From the NCBI RefSeq assembly GCF_031877795.1, contig NC_133931.1, positions 20,219,764-20,283,763 on the forward strand: 64,000 bases of DNA. Direction: 5' to 3'. The position numbers and the translations under genes were made by a program. How positions within the stretch are numbered: position 1 is the stretch's first letter; the number at the start of each line of letters is the position of its first letter. The notes under the pieces were generated by a model. That model had not been told where the DNA came from. It searched no databases and saw only the letters and a program-made list of their open reading frames with translations. The DNA comes from Strix aluco. Its lineage: Eukaryota; Chordata; Aves; Strigiformes; Strigidae. This document shows positions 11,122 through 23,870 of this stretch, one piece after another.

Positions 11122-14106
11122 AGAGTTTTTTATTTCTATTCTATCTCATGCTGAATTTTCTTTTTTAAGAAAGATAATTGTTATTCATAGCAGCTAATTT
11201 GCATTCATTCTAGTGCATGTTCCAATCAAACCTCACTTTTGTGTTTAAAAACCCTGTTCATATATTTGACTTTGACTAATTAAGGAAAAAAATAAAGATA
11301 TTTCAAACCTCTAACTAGTTTTGACTGTCATCCCAGTGAGCATCATTCATCAGCAAGCAGCACATGCAGCTTGAGTTGGAAACACTTAAGATTTATGATT
11401 GTGCTGTTCCAATTTTGGTGCCCTTGAGAAGAATGGTAGCTGGTGGCAGAGGGATACTCTGCAAATGTGTAAGGATTCACAGTGGATAGACGACTCCAGG
11501 ATCGAGGAGATGTTACTCAAGCAGATTTGTCTTGAATTTGCCCCATAAGTGGTGTCTCATCTGGTGTGTCAACCAATGGAACTTGGTCATCCAAGAAGTT
11601 CAAAACTCCTAACCTCTGTTTTTCTCTCAAGCATCACTTCAAAATTGGAGTAATAACCCACAAGTACCTGATCTGTGATATGACTGTGACTGTGCAAGGG
11701 TTCTTGGCTTGTATTACATCCAGGTGAGGTGCACACAGATCACAGCAGGCTCCGCTCAAATGTATTTTCCCAACTGCCCTGATGTTTTCACATATTCCTG
11801 CCCTTATCCATTGCTTTTACCTCTTCTAGCTGACCAGTGCTGTTCCTCATTTTTGGGAGTTTTGTGCTACAATCTGTTCTAAACTAAAAATGCATGTTTT
11901 TTTATCTTTTCCAGTTCTGGTCTTAGTGATGCTATGCATCTGGGGTAATACGCATTTGCGCTGGGCCCATGAAGATTAGTGATGTCACCTTACCAGCCCT
12001 ATTACTTGGTAACCATGGCTGTACATACTGCTTTGGTCCAGGAAAGTGTTAATAAGGCTCTTCCCTGTTGCCACTCTCAGTAACTCTTCAGTGATTCTGC
12101 AGTTATTGCTCAGCATAGTATTAAACATGCTGGACATCAGAAGGGTAAAGATGAAAGACCCTGGTGTCAGATTGCCGTGTACAGTGTTTGCAGATAACAG
12201 TGGGAGAAGAATGGGGACTGGGAATAGAACTTCTAAGCCACCACTCTTAGGTATTTGGCAACTGTTAAAAATTCTGACTACTGAACACATATCTCAGTCC
12301 TAGTCTTGCAGACTTAGATTCTCCTAGTGCACCTCCCATTGGATGTGTGATGATCAGATGTACACAGATCTGTGTACACACTGGTTCATCCCTGAGTGCA
12401 CTTCCAGCATGAACTAACTAGGCCCTCTGTGGTTTCACTCTGAGGAAATAATCACTTCAGAAACGCATCATAATAGGCACTATGAAAGATAAAACATCAG
12501 GTTTGCCTCCTTGCACACTCCTTCAGCCTTATCCTTGCAAGATTTGTTTTTCACTTACCTACGTACTCTCATGTAGCTCAGTTTCATGGCAGAAACAGCA
12601 CCACAGCTGTTAGCTATAATAATGAGACACAAGGATACAACTCCATTTTTCCCATAAATTTTTGTCTCTATGGTTCTTCCCTTCAGTCCTTTTTGTCCTA
12701 CAGGTTCTACCAGTATAGTTCTTACCATCTTTTAAATCCCAAATTAGCAGGCTTTTCCATCCCAACCCTGAAGGCTCTGGGATTCTAACTGCAGAAATAA
12801 CAATACATCTTAGAGTTTGTCAAGGGGAAAAGCACAAAGACTTGAAAGGATTTTGGAAAACAGATGCTGGAAACAGCACATAACAGAAACTGCAAAATTT
12901 AGAGTATGTTTGGCTCCCAGAATCACAGAACCAGACTTGATCCCAGTAGGCATTTCTTGAAGCCTGTTTTTGTTCTACTGGGTTTTGATCTCTGAAAGCT
13001 GATGGAAATTCAGTGGGCTGTTTGCTTAGGAAAGTGTACAAGACATGGACTGGGGAAACCGTGCTCATGAAGTGGTGACTTAAATATTGAGAGTGTGTGA
13101 GGTGTTCGAGTAAGAACCAGGTGACACTAAAGACCTTCCCACACATTGTGCTAGATCTCTCATAACCTACCACTTCTATCTTCTGGCTTTTGTCCTGTTC
13201 AGAGCTAGTATGCAAGTAATTGAGTGCAGCTGTAGCTGTTGTTTGGCTCTAGCCCAGGACAATAACAGAACAGTACACCTCCTCTGGGCCAGACCATGTT
13301 TGCTTGAGTCCTCTCTTCCCTGCTCCCATACTTTTAATTTCATAGATTACCCATCTACTTGGCCAAAGACCAGGCTCATGTGTCCAAGCAGCTGACTTTG
13401 ACTACAGATACTCAGACTGCTTAAACAGAAAATAGAAATGGTCACTGTAGATACCCCAGCCAAATAAGCAACCTTTGTTCTAGGCTATCATGGATCCCAG
13501 CTGACATATCCTCTGTCTACATCAGCTCTGGTGATGGTAGGTTCTGTCTGTGTGATCCTGTGCCTGGTTGGTGTCCCATCGAGAATGGAGGAGGGATGAG
13601 CCTGTAATTGCTAGATCCAGTACACTCTCTTCAGACTCTTCCATGATTGGATCCAGTGCATGAAGGACAAAGATTTTGACAGACCCATGATGAATCATGG
13701 GGACCATCAGATGCAGATGTCCCCACTGCTACCTCTGGCAGGCAATTCTTTATGCTTCATGATGGCAGTCACCCATGTAATTACAGGGCTACAGAAATAT
13801 TTTTTCAACAACAAGCACCCTTCCTATACAGCACAAAATGCTCCAAAATACTGAATGTATTGGGCAGAAAAAAATGGCCTCTGTGGAGAAGACTATCGCC
13901 CCAGGAAACATCTGGGTATACTTCCTACTTATCTCAAGCTGAAGTATAGCTATATAACTGCTGACACATTAGCTGAAATGAGAATAGTAAGTGATGATAA
14001 CTGGGCAGAAGGGACATCAGTCCAACCTCTTTTACCTTCTCCAAGTACTCTTTCTGAGAAGGAAAATCCATCATTCTTGCTGTTTATGTATCTACATTTT
14101 AAATTT
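11122..14106. other. Intergenic sequence, no gene seen
   Basis: No recognisable gene. It contains the 20-bp perfect palindrome at 12359-12378. A 131-codon ORF on the - strand (12820-13215) and shorter ones near 12000-12300 and 13650-14120 have no domain or family I recognise, are overlapped by other frames and show no splice-site logic, so I do not call them genes. Confidence 0.55.
12359..12378. repeat. Perfect 20-bp palindrome
   Basis: TGTACACAGATCTGTGTACA reads the same on both strands over all 20 positions, with no spacer. Flanking bases do not extend the symmetry. It could be a protein-binding site for a dimer or chance; nothing around it decides this. Confidence 0.8.
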
Positions 14107-15508
14107 AGAATCATAGAATCATAGAATCATCTAGGTTGGAAAAGACCTTGAAGATCATCTTCTCCAACCATTAACCTAACATTGACAGTTCCCAACTATA
14201 CACCATATCCCTAAGTGCTATGTCAACCCGACACTTGAACACCTCCAGGGATGGGGACTCCACCACCTCCCTGGGCAGCCCATTCCAACACCTAACAACC
14301 CGTTCTGGAAAGAAATACTTCCTAATATCCAGTCTAAACCTTCCCTGGCGCAACTTGAGGACATTACCTCTTGTCCTATTACTAGTTACTTGGTTAAAGA
14401 GACTCATCCCCAGCTCTCTGCAACCTTCTTTCAGGTAGTTGTAGAGGGCGATGAGGTCTCCCCTCAGCCTCCTCTTCTCCAAACTAAACAACCCCAGTTC
14501 CCTCAGCTGCTCCTTGTACGACATGTGCTCCAGACCCTTCACCAGCTTCGTTGCCCTTCTCTGGACACGCTCGAGTAATTCAATGTCCTTTTTGTGGTGA
14601 GGGGCCCAAAACTGAACACAGGAATCGAGGTGCGTCCTCACCAGTGCCGAGTACAGGGGTAAGATCACTTCCCTGTCCCTCCTGGCCATGCTGTTTCTGA
14701 TACAAGCCAGGATGCCATTGGCCTTCTTGGCCACCTGGGCACACTGCTGGCTCATGTTCAGCCAGCTGTCAGTCAACACCCCCAGGTCCCTCTCTGACTG
14801 GCAGCTCTCCAGCCACTCCTCCCCAAGCCTGTAGCGCTGCTGCGGGTTGTTGTGGCCCAAGTGCACCACCCGGCATTTGGCCTTATTGAAACTCCTACAG
14901 TTGGCCTTAGCCCATCGCTCCAGCCTGTCCAGATCTCTCTGCAGAGCCTCCCTACCCTCGAGCAGATCAACTCTCCCACCCAACTTGGGGTCATCTGCAA
15001 ACTTACTGAGGGTGCACTCGATCCCCTCGTCTAGATCATCAATAAAGATGTTAAACAGGAGTGGCCCCAAAACCGAGCCCTGGGGGACACCACTCGTGAC
15101 CGGCCACCAACTGGATTTAAATCCATTCACCACAACTCTTTGGGCCCGGCCATCCAGCCAGTTTTTTACCCAAAGCATGTGCTCATCCAAGCCTCGAGCA
15201 GCCAGTTTCACCAGGAGAATGTTGTGGGAAATGGTGTCAAAGGCTTTACTGAAGTCGAGGTAAACTACATCCACAGCCTTTCCCTCATCCAATAAGCGGG
15301 TCGCCCTGTCGTAGAAGGAGATCAGGTTTGTCAAGCAGGACCTGCCTTTCATAAACCCATGCTGACTGGGCCTGATCATCCGGTTGTCCCACATGTGTTG
15401 TGTGATGGTACTCAGGATGATCTACTCTATCAGCTTCCCGGGCACTGAAGTCAAGCTGACAGGCCTGTAATTTCCCGGATCATCTTTCTGACCCTTCTTA
15501 TAGATGAT
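14107..15508 (-). mobile_element. Young CR1 LINE, 5'-truncated, - strand
   Basis: A CR1 retroposon of about 1.4 kb lying on the - strand. Its 3' end is the tandem ATTCTATG tail, seen on the + strand as AGAATCATAGAATCATAGAATCAT at 14107-14130, preceded by the CR1 segment TCCAACCTAGATGATT-like. Its 5' end is near 15508, where the reverse-transcriptase sequence (reading KKGQKDDPGNYRPVSLTS) stops abruptly, the usual 5' truncation of CR1. It is closely related to 33716-35014 and 60643-61207. Confidence 0.93.
14171..15394 (-). pseudogene. CR1 ORF2 reverse transcriptase fragment
   Basis: A 407-codon open frame covering most of the reverse transcriptase and the C-terminal region of CR1 ORF2. In the cell this enzyme copies CR1 RNA into DNA at a nicked target. 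Residues 45-53 carry YLDFSKAFD (motif A, catalytic Asp), 101-111 [11 protein letters not shown] (motif B) and 132-135 FADD (motif C, catalytic Asp pair), so the active site is intact. The N-terminal endonuclease and first RT part are missing. In the same frame the match continues upstream to about 15506, interrupted by one stop (TAG, 15422-15424). At the C-terminal end a TA dinucleotide repeat expansion shifts past the usual DMV stop, adding about nine residues. The start Met is internal to the family, so this is a dead fragment rather than a gene. Confidence 0.9.
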
Positions 15509-17841
15509 CTACTGTGCAACTCCAGTAAAATAAGCCAGTGAGGGCTTTTTGTGGAAAGAAACAAGTATGGGGCTGTGATTCACAACTTCCCAGGGTGACA
15601 CAAGTGTAGCAAGAAGTACAAGCTTCCAGATGTGACAGACACTGTTCCCTAGACCAGGAAAGGTTATTTTGAGAGGGGAAGGGTTTAGGTAGCATAAGGT
15701 CAGTTCCCAGTCACTGACAGAAGAGCAGGGACAGAATTGCCAGCAACACTAGACAATTTTATTGGCAAGATGCCTAGGAGCTGACTATATGCTTAGAAAA
15801 TGATAAGAAAATAGAAATAGGTCTCAAAGGCCTTCAAAAATGATCCAGAGTTTGTCCTCGGATGCTCCATCATTTACTTGAAAGGGCAGCAAACAGGAGG
15901 CCCAAAATCTCAAACATCTGCATCTGACTACAGTCAGACAGTTACCAAGCTCTTCCTAGTACTTGCAGAATGCCTTCTCAGCATATATGCAGCCCTTATT
16001 ATCCTCAGTCCATATTAACCCTTCTTCAGACCCTTCACCTTAGTCAAGCACAGCTGGTTCTTTTAGTCCTATACCAATAAATTAAACAAAGCCAGGGCCT
16101 CTCCCATGCCCCTGAACACAGAAGGTTTGGATGGCTAAAACTTTCCCTCCTCTACAGGCAAAAGGGTGGTCTCATCTGTGGCTCCTGTTGACCTGTTCCT
16201 GGCCAATGGTATTTTCCAAACCTCTGGGAGAAGTTCAGCTGGTTCAGGCCAAAACTATGCAAAGGGGAGTGTTAACAGTTAAACAGCAGGGCAGGGCTCA
16301 ATGCCATACTATGGTCCTGGAAGGGCAAAATAAACTTAATGCACAGCCATAATACAGCATACAGAACCTTTGTACATGCTGGCAATAGGAGACCTGTGGA
16401 AGGGTCTCCCCCTTGAGCCTTAGCAGCTGTTTTAGATCTACCCACCTTCATCCTGGCTTGAGATAAACATGGTGGGATCTGGGATAATGCAAATGAGTCA
16501 CACATGGCCTTGATCTGGCTAAAATCCTGTCCGTCTCTGTGATGATAACCATGGTTTTGTAGCTAACATTCAGTTATGTGGCAGTGGCAAAGTCTGAGGC
16601 GGTGGGCCAACATACAGACACAATACATGGCAGGTCTGCAGCTAGGTTCGTGACTACAGATGGAAAGGGAAGTACAGGGCCCTGTGCCTGCATATAAAAG
16701 ATTCAAGGCTGTTTCCAAGGACAATGACTCTGTGGGTAAGCAGGCAGAAATGGAGCAAGAAGGGGCTGTGAGAAGGCTCACAGCCTATCTGTAGGAGGTT
16801 CACTAGCTGTGGGAGATCTGGCATGGTCAGACAGTCCTGACTTAGCATAAAGTTAGCTGGCACAAAGTTAGCTCATCAACATTTTTTGAGTACTATAAAC
16901 TTACATTGCTGGTTCAAGTGTAAGTTTATCAGCACTCTGCATCATGTAGTGGGAGTGTTCTTATTCCAGTGTAGTCTGGATTTAATCTACAGCCAAACCA
17001 TAGACATAGCCAGTGAGAGCTGTAACTGAACAAGAAAATGGATAAGTGCACTAATGGTAAAAATTCAGGGAAAAAGAAGTTATTACAGCATGGGGGAGCA
17101 AACTGGCAAATATAAGTGCTGAGCAGAGAAATGAAAACTATCCAAAATACCAAGTGATTATAGAGGCATGATGTTATACACAGCATATACAATTCCTATG
17201 GATATCAAGTGGAGAGCATGCTGTGACAAATGTTTTGCAAATGGCCCAGTGGAAGTTGAAATATACAGCCTTCACAGTAGGAAAGACAAGTAAAAAACAG
17301 AGTGAACGAGCTCATGACATGCTCCCTGTGATCCTTAATGTTCATGTATCACACCAGTAATTTCCTGCAGGCCAGAGAAACTTCAGTGTTGCTGATTTTA
17401 CAGGAAGTTTCTCCTGCCTTCTTTGAGTGTCACTTCATTACTACTGGGCCATGCAACTAAGCAGAGGACCCATTCTGATGCCATCTGAATCCTCTCAAGG
17501 ATATTCTGAAGAACTAAAGTGCATGAAAAAGTGCCCTGTTCCTCAGCTTATAGATCCACTTTTTTCTTTAAGTAAGCAACATCTTATTATTATTACGATG
17601 TCTTAGCCCATACTTAAATTAAACCAGGTAAACACAAGTAGAAATTACTATTACTCATAAAATCCAGCTAGACAATGCGGTTACTAGTGTTTATAAAGAT
17701 GTAGCCAAAGAAACGAAAGAAAAAACAATTTCAGCTACTCATACTATGTTTATGTCAGAAAGGTGTCTCTCTGTCTCATTCAGGTGACTTTCAGTCCTGA
17801 GAAGACACCAGTTCCAGTCCTTGGATACCTGTTATACATCA
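15509..17841. other. Intergenic sequence, no gene seen
   Basis: Lies between two CR1 copies. Small overlapping ORFs on both strands near 16130-16860 (all below 80 codons) show no recognisable family. Base composition is a little less AT-rich than elsewhere around 15800-16850, which explains the extra open frames. No repeat ends were identified. Confidence 0.55.
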
Positions 17842-19000
17842 CTTCATAGATTCATAGGATAGTTTGGTTTGGAAGGGCCTTTTAAAGGTCACCTAGTCCA
17901 ACTCCCCTGCAATGATCAGGGACATCTTCAACTACATCAGATTGCTCAGAGCTCTGTTCAGCCTGACCTTGAATGTTTCCGGGAATGGAGCATCTGCAAG
18001 CTCTTTGGGCAACCTATTCTAGTGTTTCACCACCCTTATAAAAAAAAATCCTTATATCTAGTGTGAATCTACACTCATTTATTTTAAAACTGTTACCCTT
18101 TGTCCTATCACATAAGGCCCCACTAAAATGTTTGTCCCCATCTCTCTTATAAGCCCCCTTTAAGTATTGAAAGGCTGAAACAAGGTCTCCCCAGAGCCTT
18201 CTCTTCTCCAGGCTGAACAACTTCAACTCTCTCAGCCTGTCTTCATAGAAGAGGTGTTCCATCCCTCTGATCATTTTTGTGGCCCTCCTCTGGACCCACT
18301 ACAACAGGTCCATGTCTTTCCTGAGCTGAGGACTCTGGAGCTAGACACAGTGCTCCAGGTGGGGTCTCACCAGGGCAGAGTAGAGGGGCAGAATCACCTC
18401 CCTCAATCTGATGGTCACACTTGATGCAGCCCAAGATACAGTTGGCTTTCTGGGCTGTGAATGCACATTGCTGGCTCATGTCCAGATTTGCATCCACCAG
18501 TATCCCCAAGTCCTTCTCCACAGGGCTGCTCTCAATCCCTTCATCCCCCAGCCTGTATTGATACCGGGGGCTGCTCCAACCCAGGTTCAAGACCTTGCAC
18601 TTGGCCTTGTTGAACCTCATGAAGTTCACATGGGCCCACTTCGCAAGCTTGTCCAGATCCCTCTGGATGGCATCCTGCCCCTCAGGTGTGTCAGCCACAC
18701 CACTCAGCTTGGTGTCTTCTGCAAACTTGTTGTGGGTGCACTCAATCCCACTGACTACGTCTTTGATGAAGATACTAAACAGCACTGGTCCCAATACAGA
18801 GACCTGAGGGACACTACTTGTCACCGATCTCCATCTGGACATTGAGCCACTGACCACTACCCTCTGGATGAGACTATCCAACCAATTCCTCATCCCCCAA
18901 ACACTCCACCCATCAAATCCATATCTCTCCAACTCAGAGAGAGAAGACTGGGGGGAACACCATGTCAAAGGCCTGACAGAAGTCCAGATAGATGACAAGA
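17842..19000 (-). mobile_element. Older CR1 LINE, 5'-truncated, - strand
   Basis: A CR1 copy on the - strand from a different, older subfamily. The 3' end is seen on the + strand as CATAGATTCATAGGATAGTT followed by a TTGGAAGGGCC segment. Going inward come the [14 protein letters not shown] region ([14 protein letters not shown]), the [20 protein letters not shown] region, MSQQCA, FNKAKC and the RT motif B region ([10 protein letters not shown]). Frames break several times. The match fades out near 19000 where the KAFD-equivalent region (AFDMV-like) is reached. Confidence 0.88.
18014..18993 (-). pseudogene. Degraded CR1 ORF2 reverse transcriptase
   Basis: Remains of the CR1 reverse transcriptase, now split over two overlapping frames (about 18014-18274 and 18243-18993). 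Motif C reads FAED instead of FADD, so one catalytic Asp is lost, and motif B has PQVS in place of PQGS. Compared with the copy at 14171-15394, similarity is clear only in short blocks such as FNKAKC, MSQQCA and LEKRRL. It is an old, inactive copy. Confidence 0.85.
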
Positions 19001-22000
19001 AGACACTTGGAGAGGCACTTTCAGGTGTTTCCAGCAGATAATTCACTTGTAACAGAGCCTCCCTACAGGAACATCCATCAGATCCCAGATTTGGGCACAC
19101 CCTGCAGGATTTATCTTCAGATAATTTCAGATTGAACCAGCATTTTTGCAGATAAACTCCCTTTAATTTCCTAGAAGGACTCAAACAAATCTTTCATCCC
19201 AATTTTCTTTCTGTTCCTTTCTTACTTGTGAAATGGATTGATTGTGCTTGTCTGTTAAATAGAGGATTGTTTCATGTTCTTGGACTATCAGACTACTGAT
19301 AATCTGGAAAATAAAGCAGTCCACAGTTTCATCATGGTAGAACTCTTCCTCGCCTGGTGACTCCCTGGCATGTTTCAGTGTGAAAGGTCTTACACTCTTA
19401 TACCAATTTCTGTGTTTTAGAAAGAATACATACCATAAACATCTAATTAACATAAATGTATGTTGGCTGTTATTGGCTTGAATGGGACAGGTCATGGTGA
19501 TCGCCACTGGTACTTAGGTAAGACAGATGAAAACAAAGAGGTAGTGACAAAGCACATCATACTACACTTCTTCAGTAAAGAAAGAACAAAGAGAAATTTA
19601 TGATCTCCACAGTCATTTTGTATGGATTGACCTCTCTTCCCATCTTAAGCAATTCCTCTACAAGTAGTCTGCTGTCATAAGAAGCTCAGATCATCCAAGA
19701 AGAATGAATTGAGCACATTTCTCTGGGAAAACATCCTTCAAAGGATTTGTAAGCTAATGACACAGTTGTATGGTGAAGGTTATCATCTTCCAAGTATTGA
19801 AACAATTCTGGTTTTATTTAGTAGATATTTCAAGGCAACTACAGGAAGGGAGTCTGGAATTTACCTACCTTTTGATAGACCCTATCTGTTTAGAAATGAC
19901 ACTTGCTAGAAGACTGACTCACGCAGTGGAAAAGTAATTAAGAATATATATGTGTATGACATAATATGACATATTACAATAGAGAAAACATGAAATTTGC
20001 TCGTGGTGCAAAGTCAATGAGCATGGAGCAGCATATGGTACAGGAAGAATAGCATAAACTCAAAGACTAGGGTAATGGAAATGGGGTAAAGACTTAACAC
20101 ATATAAAGACCTATAACACGATCTGAAAGGATCAACAGCAATTTAACCAAGGTCGAAGACTGAAAGTTTCATGGAGTTGACCATTTCTGGATTTAGCCTG
20201 AACAAGTCAGAGAAAACGTTTCTTGAAAAATACGTTAAGATATGGTCATACAGAAGACTATGTAGTACTGATATCAATGATTCATCTGTCTAGTTGCTAG
20301 ATGATAAACAATTTAAGTTTTTAGATTGTTTAAAGCAACAGGTTTGGGTTTTTTTCTATGATATAATGTTATCTTAAATAATAGTATTTTGCATACTCTA
20401 ATAGAGACATATTAGATATTAGTATTATAGCTGTTGTAATTTAAAGAGACAAGTAAGGCAAAGTTTGGAGAAAGACAAAATGTCTACTGCCAGCCAGACC
20501 AACTAGCAGAGTTGGAATAAGTAAGTAAATCTTCAGATAGACTGCTTTTCCTCAGACATAAGAAAAGCTTGTGTGCCTGAAAACCTGCATATTTTCTATG
20601 CTATATAAGTTTGCTTAAGAGCAGATAGTTGAATGACTGATAAATAAGCCAAAATAAAAGACTAAGTGAAGGATACCAGAGAGATTATTGAGTGTATGGA
20701 AAGAAAGGAAACAATCAGGATAATCATAAAGAAGACTTATAGAAACACGTCTTTTTTCTGTACTTTCTTTAAGGGAGATTGTATGTGCTAAATAGAAACC
20801 TGCAAACAAGCATTTTTCATGGTTTAGTTTAATGATGTTACATGTGAAAACATCCATGCTAAGCCACATTTTTTGTATAATGTGACTTATGCAAAATGTT
20901 TTTAATAATTATTTGAAGACAAAAGTGTTTCAGATTAGAAAAGGGAACAAAGAGTTATTAACTTCATTAGAGAAATTTGATTCAGATTTCATTACATGAA
21001 AATAAAACAGTAAAAGGGTGAAACTAGGCACTGGAAAAATAATATTTACTTTTTCCTGTCATAGAAACAGCTATGAAAATCACCTGCTGTTGAAGGACTC
21101 GATGAGCTAATAAATGAAACTTTTCACAATTATTTTCAATTGTGATGTCAATCCTCAGGAGTATACTGACATTTTCCTGATGAAATTGCCTCATAAAGAG
21201 TACCAAATTTAACTGAGTTATTGGCATGTTTATTGACATGAGCATCACGTGACTTTGTCTACATGAATTGGCTGGTCCAAACATTCCCAACCTGTCTGTT
21301 TCCCTGAGTGTAAATCAGACAGAATTTATCTTGTGTCTAACCTTTACAGTGTCAGATAAAAGTGACAGGAGCCATGACACTTACAGTAATATGCAGATGG
21401 CAACTGTACAGTTGCAGTGTTTTAGTCCGTTTTGAATTCCTGGCTACAAAGGCCATTGAAATTGAGGCCAGCAACAAACCTCGGTGCTTCGACAGAACTG
21501 CAGCAGGTGCAGGGCAAGCACAGTGTGCTCACCGTGCTGCAGACCTGTAGACGACCAGTGTTACCACTGGCAGAATGACCATGCCTGCTTGTTGCCACCA
21601 AACAATTTAAAATCTTGACTGGATTTACTGGGAGGATGGGAGGGATAAGCTGAACACCACTTGTAATGGTTGGATAGTCTAAGATGTGCTCTGTATGCTT
21701 GTCCAGTCAACATCACAACTGCTTCCAGAGAGACAAACACATATAAAGACCCTTATCATAATATAATAATTATTTAATGTTTGTGGCTTAAACTAGCTGT
21801 AGATGTGCAGTGAAATTAAAACTGGGTAGAATAGCCTTGGGCTCTGTGACGCCTCCAGATAAAGCCAATGATATCTTAATCAACATTATGTTGTGAGAAA
21901 AAGTGGAAACCAGAATTCTAGCAATGTCCAGGACTGAATGAATGTCACCACTCTTTCCTGTAACTTATTAAGTGCCCTCAACTCTTGACTGCTTATCTTT

Positions 22001-23836
22001 TTGCTTCAGTTCTGTGGGGAACATCTTGGGAAACGCTCCTTAGAAAGAAACTCAGGGGTAGGCTTTGTAGTGCCCCTGTACCAAGCTGTTACTGAGCTAC
22101 ATAGGTGAGCTGCAACTCCATCTGTAATACTGTTTAAAGCCAGTAATCTTTACTGATTAGTGAGAAACATCTATCTTCTAATGACCCACTAATTATTATC
22201 TGATCCCCAGCTTGCCTGATGTTTATTGATGAAAAAAAACCCACCCAAGACTACACTCTTGAGATAAAAAGAAAAGTTATTCCATAAAAAGCACGCATTA
22301 CTGCAGAATAATTAAGGTCTTTTATTATTATTTTGCATCCTGAATAGCCAATTTTAAGCATACATTGACCTCACTTGAGTTATATCACTGTAAATTGAGC
22401 TCATACAGGTGAAACACAGGCCCTCTGTCTTCAGAATTCAGGTAGTATATCACTGCTAATATTATGATGGGTATATGCACATGTATATGTACATTTATAC
22501 ATTCATAATTGAATGTGTACACAAAATCATGGTTCATTGTATTTAATTTCCCTCTTTACTTGAACTTGCCTGAAATCATAAATATGTCCTCAAGCACAGT
22601 AAAAACTCTATGCATTCCTTCAGCAGAGAGCCTTATATTTAAATATTTTAAAATATATTTTTTCACAGAAATATTGCTAGCTAGTGTGTTTCCCTAATGT
22701 TTTTCAAAATAATGGAAAATTAGTGCATTCTAAAGACTTCATAATAGCTACTTTTCCACCAGGAAATTTGTTCTTTGTTCCTTTGATTTTCCTAAAAGAA
22801 ATGAAGGCACAAAACCATACATTATACCCAGATTTCTAAACAGTTTCAGTTTCTAAGCTTTAAATTACCATAAAGCCATTTGATCCATCTATATTTCAAA
22901 CACTTATAATTAGAGAGATTTATATTTACATCTGGCACTATGACAGAGCTGTAACTAGCCTCTTTTGGATCCCATTGCCTAGACCCTATCACATCTGACA
23001 CTGCACTGGTAATGTAAAGGACTAGAGAACCATACTCTGGAGACAGACAGTTATAAATGGTACTTAGTATCAGAGTCAAGAAAATAGTTGTGTTATGTAC
23101 TTAACAGATTTCCCGCGATTGTGTAGAAAGGAAAGCTATACATCTGTTGCAGAAAGAAGGCATTAAATAATGTTTTCCATTAGGAAAGGCCTATTCTGCG
23201 TATATAGTTCCCACATTGCATGTCAGAATAGAGTTTGAAACAGGGTTGAGATCTTTTTGCAATATCACAGTGCAAAATATATAAGGTAATAATTTTAGTT
23301 TCAAATATGCCCACATGGTTATCTGAGTTTACTAGAGTTCTAAACTCATAAAATTACACTTTTAATACTAAACATAATAGCTGCAGTTGAGAATACCAGG
23401 AATTAAACCTCCCCAGATCTTGCCGTGCAGTTTTGTGTTTCCTGAACTGCTTTTGGGCAGGGGACAAGAGGCTGTGGCCAGGCTGTGGTCTCAGTACACT
23501 TGCTTCGGCAGGATCTGGGAACATACCTGGCAGCAATAACAAGTGATCCTTCATTCTTCCCCCTCTACTGCAGGAAGATAGAACAGGAAAAATTGTTACG
23601 GTTTTGAGTTCTTATCTAGGGTTCCCTATAGGGGACAGCTACGCGGTGTGCAGTGCTCACAAGAGTGCAGAGTCACTCTCACGTAGCTCACAGAAGACAG
23701 AGAGTTATCCATGTGCACCTGAAGCAGTTGGTTCACGCTGAAATCCAGGTGGAAGCAGTTGAGTTTTAGCAAGAAAAGAATTTGATGGTCTGGGGAGAAG
23801 TATTCATTTTTGTTCTTCTGAAGAAGACAGCCAGTT

Positions 23837-23870
23837 AAAAAAAAAAATCTTTTTTTTTTTTTTTTTTTTT
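23837..23870. repeat. Adjacent poly-A and poly-T tract
   Basis: Eleven A residues (23837-23847), then TC, then twenty-one T residues (23850-23870). The two halves are complementary and could fold back or be length-variable. No element with an A-tail is recognisable next to it. Confidence 0.85.

Noticed and set aside
12820..13215. 131-codon - strand ORF
   Set aside because: No recognisable family, mixed low-information composition, no promoter or splice context; this length is possible by chance in 64 kb.
14847..15263. 138-codon + strand ORF opposite CR1 (and its mirror on the - strand at 33859-34275)
   Set aside because: Antisense shadow of the CR1 reverse-transcriptase frame; the same shadow appears in both copies because the sense strand is conserved.
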